From Bacteroidota bacterium (lineage in GTDB: Bacteria > Bacteroidota > Bacteroidia > AKYH767-A > 2013-40CM-41-45), in the NCBI GenBank assembly GCA_016711505.1, contig JADJSV010000001.1, forward strand, positions 372,001-436,000: a DNA stretch of 64,000 bases, given 5' to 3'. This document shows positions 61,900 to 64,000 of this stretch, one piece after another. The translations under genes were made by a program, and so were the position numbers. The notes beneath the pieces were generated by a model, which saw nothing but the letters and a program-made list of their open reading frames with translations, was not told the DNA's origin and made no database searches. Numbering within the stretch: position 1 is the stretch's first letter; each line of letters begins with the position of its first letter.

Positions 61900-62334
61900 A
61901 TGAAAGTGAACTTTACTTTATTTATCTGCCTGCTAAGTTTGTCACCTTCAACCAATGCACAAAAGGTCTCTAAACTGACAATTACCGACAATTTGAATAT
62001 GACAGGCCGGTTTACTTTAGGAAAACCTAAGCCTGAAGCTCCAAAAGATACTTTCTATTTATTGACTGAAAAAGGCACACAAGTACTTTTTTATGCAGAA
62101 CTTCAAAACACTGACAGTGTTTCACTTGTTCATCCTGCATTGAAGTTTACAGCATATAAGGACCAGAATGGAAAATCTGAATGGGTCGTCGATAAAATTA
62201 TTGATGTGAAACAGGACGCAACGTATGTTATGACTGCTTTCAATTTTTTCACGACCGGAGCATTCAAGATCATTATTACTCCGGAAGAGTCTAAAGATGT
62301 ATTGGCTCAGGGAGATTTTACAATAACGAAGTAA
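61900..62334 (+). CDS. Small secreted protein of unknown function
   Basis: A 144-residue protein that I start at the ATG at 61900, giving signal peptide KVNFTLFICLLSLSPSTNA. An in-frame GTG at 61882 would add six residues before it. The mature part is beta-rich (KLTITDNLNMTGRFTLG, VLFYAELQNTDSVSL, DATYVMTAFNFFTTGAFKI) and looks like an immunoglobulin-like fold. No family recognised. It follows the methyltransferase by 24 bases. Confidence 0.65.
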   Translation: MKVNFTLFICLLSLSPSTNAQKVSKLTITDNLNMTGRFTLGKPKPEAPKDTFYLLTEKGTQVLFYAELQNTDSVSLVHPALKFTAYKDQNGKSEWVVDKIIDVKQDATYVMTAFNFFTTGAFKIIITPEESKDVLAQGDFTITK

Positions 62335-62416
62335 TTATTTTCAGAACGATACATTAAGTATGTTTAAATTTCGTTGAGTAATAAGTGATCATTATCCTGT
62401 TCTTAAAATAAGTTAA

Positions 62417-63073
62417 ATGAAGCTCATGAAAATTTATTCATTCGTATTTTTGCTGATGTCATTATCAGCTTGCGGACAAACTAAAAAAAATCAACCAATT
62501 CCAATTGCCATGACAGATACAAAAGCAACGAATATAGATACTGCCACAGTTGGTGGCGGATGTTTCTGGTGTACAGAAGCACAATTTCAGATACTTGATG
62601 GAGTAATTTCTGTTCAGTCGGGGTTTTCAGGCGGTACCATAAAAAATCCATCGTACCGCGAAGTTTGTATGGGAATTACAGGTCATGCTGAAGTAGTACA
62701 GGTTGCTTACGACAGGACTAAACTCAATTATGCAGATGTACTGAAAGCATTCTTTGAATCACATGATCCGACACAACTGAACCGCCAGGGAAATGATGTG
62801 GGAACTCAATATCGGTCTGTGATCTTTTATCATTCTCCGGAACAGAAAAAAGTTGCAGAAGAAATTAAAGCAGAACTTGATAAATCGGGTGCGTATTCAT
62901 CAAAAGTAGTGACTGAAATTTCTCCGTATACCGTTTTTTATAAGGCCGATGATAGTCATCAGAATTATTTCAATGAAAATAAAGAAGCTTCTTATTGTCA
63001 GTTTGTGATTGCACCGAAACTGGAGAAATTCAAAAAAGTTTTCAAAGGAAAACTAAAAGGTGCTGAGCACTGA
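62417..63073 (+). CDS. msrA: Peptide-methionine (S)-S-oxide reductase MsrA, lipoprotein form
   Basis: A 218-residue MsrA repairing S-form oxidised methionine. The catalytic Cys49 lies in GGGCFWCTEAQF, followed by the conserved SGFSGG and GHAEVVQV, and the His and Tyr segments near NDVGTQYRS. The N-terminus MKLMKIYSFVFLLMSLSACG has a lipobox with Cys19, so this MsrA acts in the periplasm or at the surface. A second ATG at 62426 is possible. Reducing partner not encoded here. Confidence 0.9.
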   Translation: MKLMKIYSFVFLLMSLSACGQTKKNQPIPIAMTDTKATNIDTATVGGGCFWCTEAQFQILDGVISVQSGFSGGTIKNPSYREVCMGITGHAEVVQVAYDRTKLNYADVLKAFFESHDPTQLNRQGNDVGTQYRSVIFYHSPEQKKVAEEIKAELDKSGAYSSKVVTEISPYTVFYKADDSHQNYFNENKEASYCQFVIAPKLEKFKKVFKGKLKGAEH

Positions 63074-63466
63074 TCCGGTAAAAAAATAAAGGAGCCAACT
63101 ATCCACATTGACTCCTTCCCACCACATCCAATAAATATTTTTATTGTCTTACGACAAATAATTATCTTCAAGCTTCTGCTCTTACGAGACAGTAATTCGT
63201 ATGAAATTATTGAGGGGAACCGAAATCAAACGGCACTGCATTTCAGCTTAGAAAAAGAATAGATTCTTATAAACTTTAAAGGTCCACATCCTTTTTATCC
63301 CTCCGATAAATTAACCGGATAATTACACACATATGCTTTAACGCCCCTGTTTTCGAAAGGTTATGTTGCTAAAGTAGAATCTTGAAAATGTGTAAGAAAG
63401 TAACTGTTTTTCTCATTTCTGTGAACAGTAAATTCTTATAGGGCGAAATTCGCAATAAATCCAATA
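63074..63466 (-). ncRNA. Gene-free region with minus-strand terminator, possible small RNA
   Basis: About 390 bases without a convincing protein frame. On the minus strand a hairpin plus T-run closes at 63089, and a near-promoter box TACTTTAG lies at about 63370-63377, so a transcript of roughly 280 bases could run between them. It contains a GGAGGG-type ribosome site followed by a 13-codon frame starting MWTFKVYKNLF. The RNA assignment is speculative; it may simply be the 3' UTR of the TerB-like gene. Confidence 0.25.
63089..63117 (-). terminator. Minus-strand terminator beyond the TerB-like gene
   Basis: AAGGAGCCAA and TTGACTCCTT form a 10-bp stem with one mismatch; on the minus strand a run of T (TTTATTTTTTT) follows. 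It lies about 350 bases after the last gene on that strand. Confidence 0.65.
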
Positions 63467-63832
63467 CTACTCTGCATGCTCGATATCCCAGGCATCAAAA
63501 AGTATTTTCAGAAATACATTTTCCTGCTGACTCACATTATCATCGGCGCTGACGATCTTAACTGCGAAATCCATAAAATGAATCCGTTCTTCTGAAGTTG
63601 AATCCTGATAAAAATCGTCCATGCATTTCTGAAAATGGAGAACGTAATCTTCCTTTTTCAAGACTGAGATCTTTTCCATTGCACCATCAAGACTAACATG
63701 AAATGGATAGTTTTCTACGAGATAATTTTTTATGATAAGATCTTCATTGACTGAAAATGAATCATCGACCATAGAAAGGAGCTGAAGCATGTGATAACCG
63801 GCTTCTGCTTTGTTTAGTTTTCTTTCAGACAT
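63467..63832 (-). CDS. TerB-like small protein
   Basis: A 121-residue helical protein starting at the ATG at 63832 (MSERKLNKAE). Its pattern of short acidic turns (VDDSFSVNEDLIIKNYL, SADDNVSQQENVFLKILFD) resembles the calcium-loop-like helix pairs of the TerB tellurite-resistance family. No function is known for such stand-alone domains. A TTG 24 bases upstream is in frame but less likely. Confidence 0.6.
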   Translation of the reverse strand: MSERKLNKAEAGYHMLQLLSMVDDSFSVNEDLIIKNYLVENYPFHVSLDGAMEKISVLKKEDYVLHFQKCMDDFYQDSTSEERIHFMDFAVKIVSADDNVSQQENVFLKILFDAWDIEHAE

Positions 63833-63970
63833 AACAAGTGAATATTTACATGTCAAATTAGGACATTAAAGGCTAATAGAAAAGGAATTTTCGATGAATT
63901 ATTGACAATTTTTTATGATATTTTTAAAAATAGTTTCAAAGGTGAAAATTAAGTGCTTAATAATGAGTAA

Positions 63971-64000
63971 ATGATTGGATTACAGCCGAAAGTTGGTGCT
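63971..64000 (+). other. Possible start of a gene running off the window
   Basis: An ATG at 63971 opens a frame (MIGLQPKVGA) that continues to the window end. It is only ten codons, and no promoter was recognised, so it cannot be judged. Confidence 0.2.

Overview
The window is a gene-dense stretch of an AT-rich Bacteroidota chromosome. The phylum call rests on several independent signs: proteins with C-terminal type IX secretion (T9SS) sorting domains, a PorD-type T9SS protein next to coaBC, a bamD-rpoZ-coaBC-porD operon, a serine palmitoyltransferase-like enzyme, a histone H1-like protein, DUF4835/START-like/UPF0145 families, and promoters of the Bacteroidota form (TTG, 19 bases, TAnnTTTG). 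I cannot name the genus. Nearly everything reads as core chromosome. I see no transposase, integrase, phage gene, CRISPR array or plasmid function.

Layout. 1-5.9 kb: thiolase, NlpC/P60 hydrolase, YdeI-like protein, a tiny T9SS-tailed protein, ClpB. 6-12.8 kb: dienelactone hydrolase, T9SS protein, RecQ, RlmI-type methyltransferase, MATE pump. 13-19.3 kb: fmt, a sirtuin, a UPF0316 membrane protein, a small lipoprotein, then on the minus strand a class IV aminotransferase, GmhB-like phosphatase, rhomboid protease and YchF. 19.5-22.9 kb: minus-strand operon bamD-rpoZ-coaBC-porD. 23-25.5 kb: a frameshifted LVIVD-repeat T9SS protein ending in a 68-base perfect-stem terminator. 25.7-27.3 kb: serine palmitoyltransferase and histone H1-like protein. 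27.3-31.6 kb: the most unusual part, a T9SS-tailed PQQ sugar dehydrogenase flanked on both sides by related 500-600 bp imperfect palindromes, followed by three small orphan genes. 31.8-38.7 kb: tRNA-Met(CAT), membrane methyltransferase, START-like protein, LptF/G permease, glycosyltransferase, RibBA. 38.7-41 kb: a compact sulfur-trafficking set (two rhodaneses, DUF6132, short TauE/SafE, Crp/Fnr regulator) and a pterin dehydratase. 41-52.8 kb: several envelope proteins including TamB, an S41 protease and an M13 metallopeptidase, plus TsaD. 53-60 kb: a TolB-like propeller and a tripartite RND efflux operon. 60-64 kb: NhaA, a methyltransferase, MsrA and a TerB-like protein.

Two cross-cutting patterns deserve attention. 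First, five genes are split by one- or two-base losses, nearly all inside A/T homopolymers, and the tamB start looks shifted in the same way. The pattern fits consensus sequence error better than biological decay, except that a 12-base A tract in the S41 protease could also be a slippage or phase-variation site. Second, the ends of several genes run directly into short-period satellites (7- and 10-base units), some arranged as inverted arms between convergent genes, so that stop codons fall inside the repeats.

Functionally the window is biased to the cell envelope: T9SS export and assembly, outer-membrane biogenesis (BamD, TamB, LptF/G), sphingolipid synthesis, efflux and secreted proteases. 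This sits beside housekeeping (ClpB, RecQ, Fmt, TsaD, YchF, RpoZ, RibBA, CoaBC).
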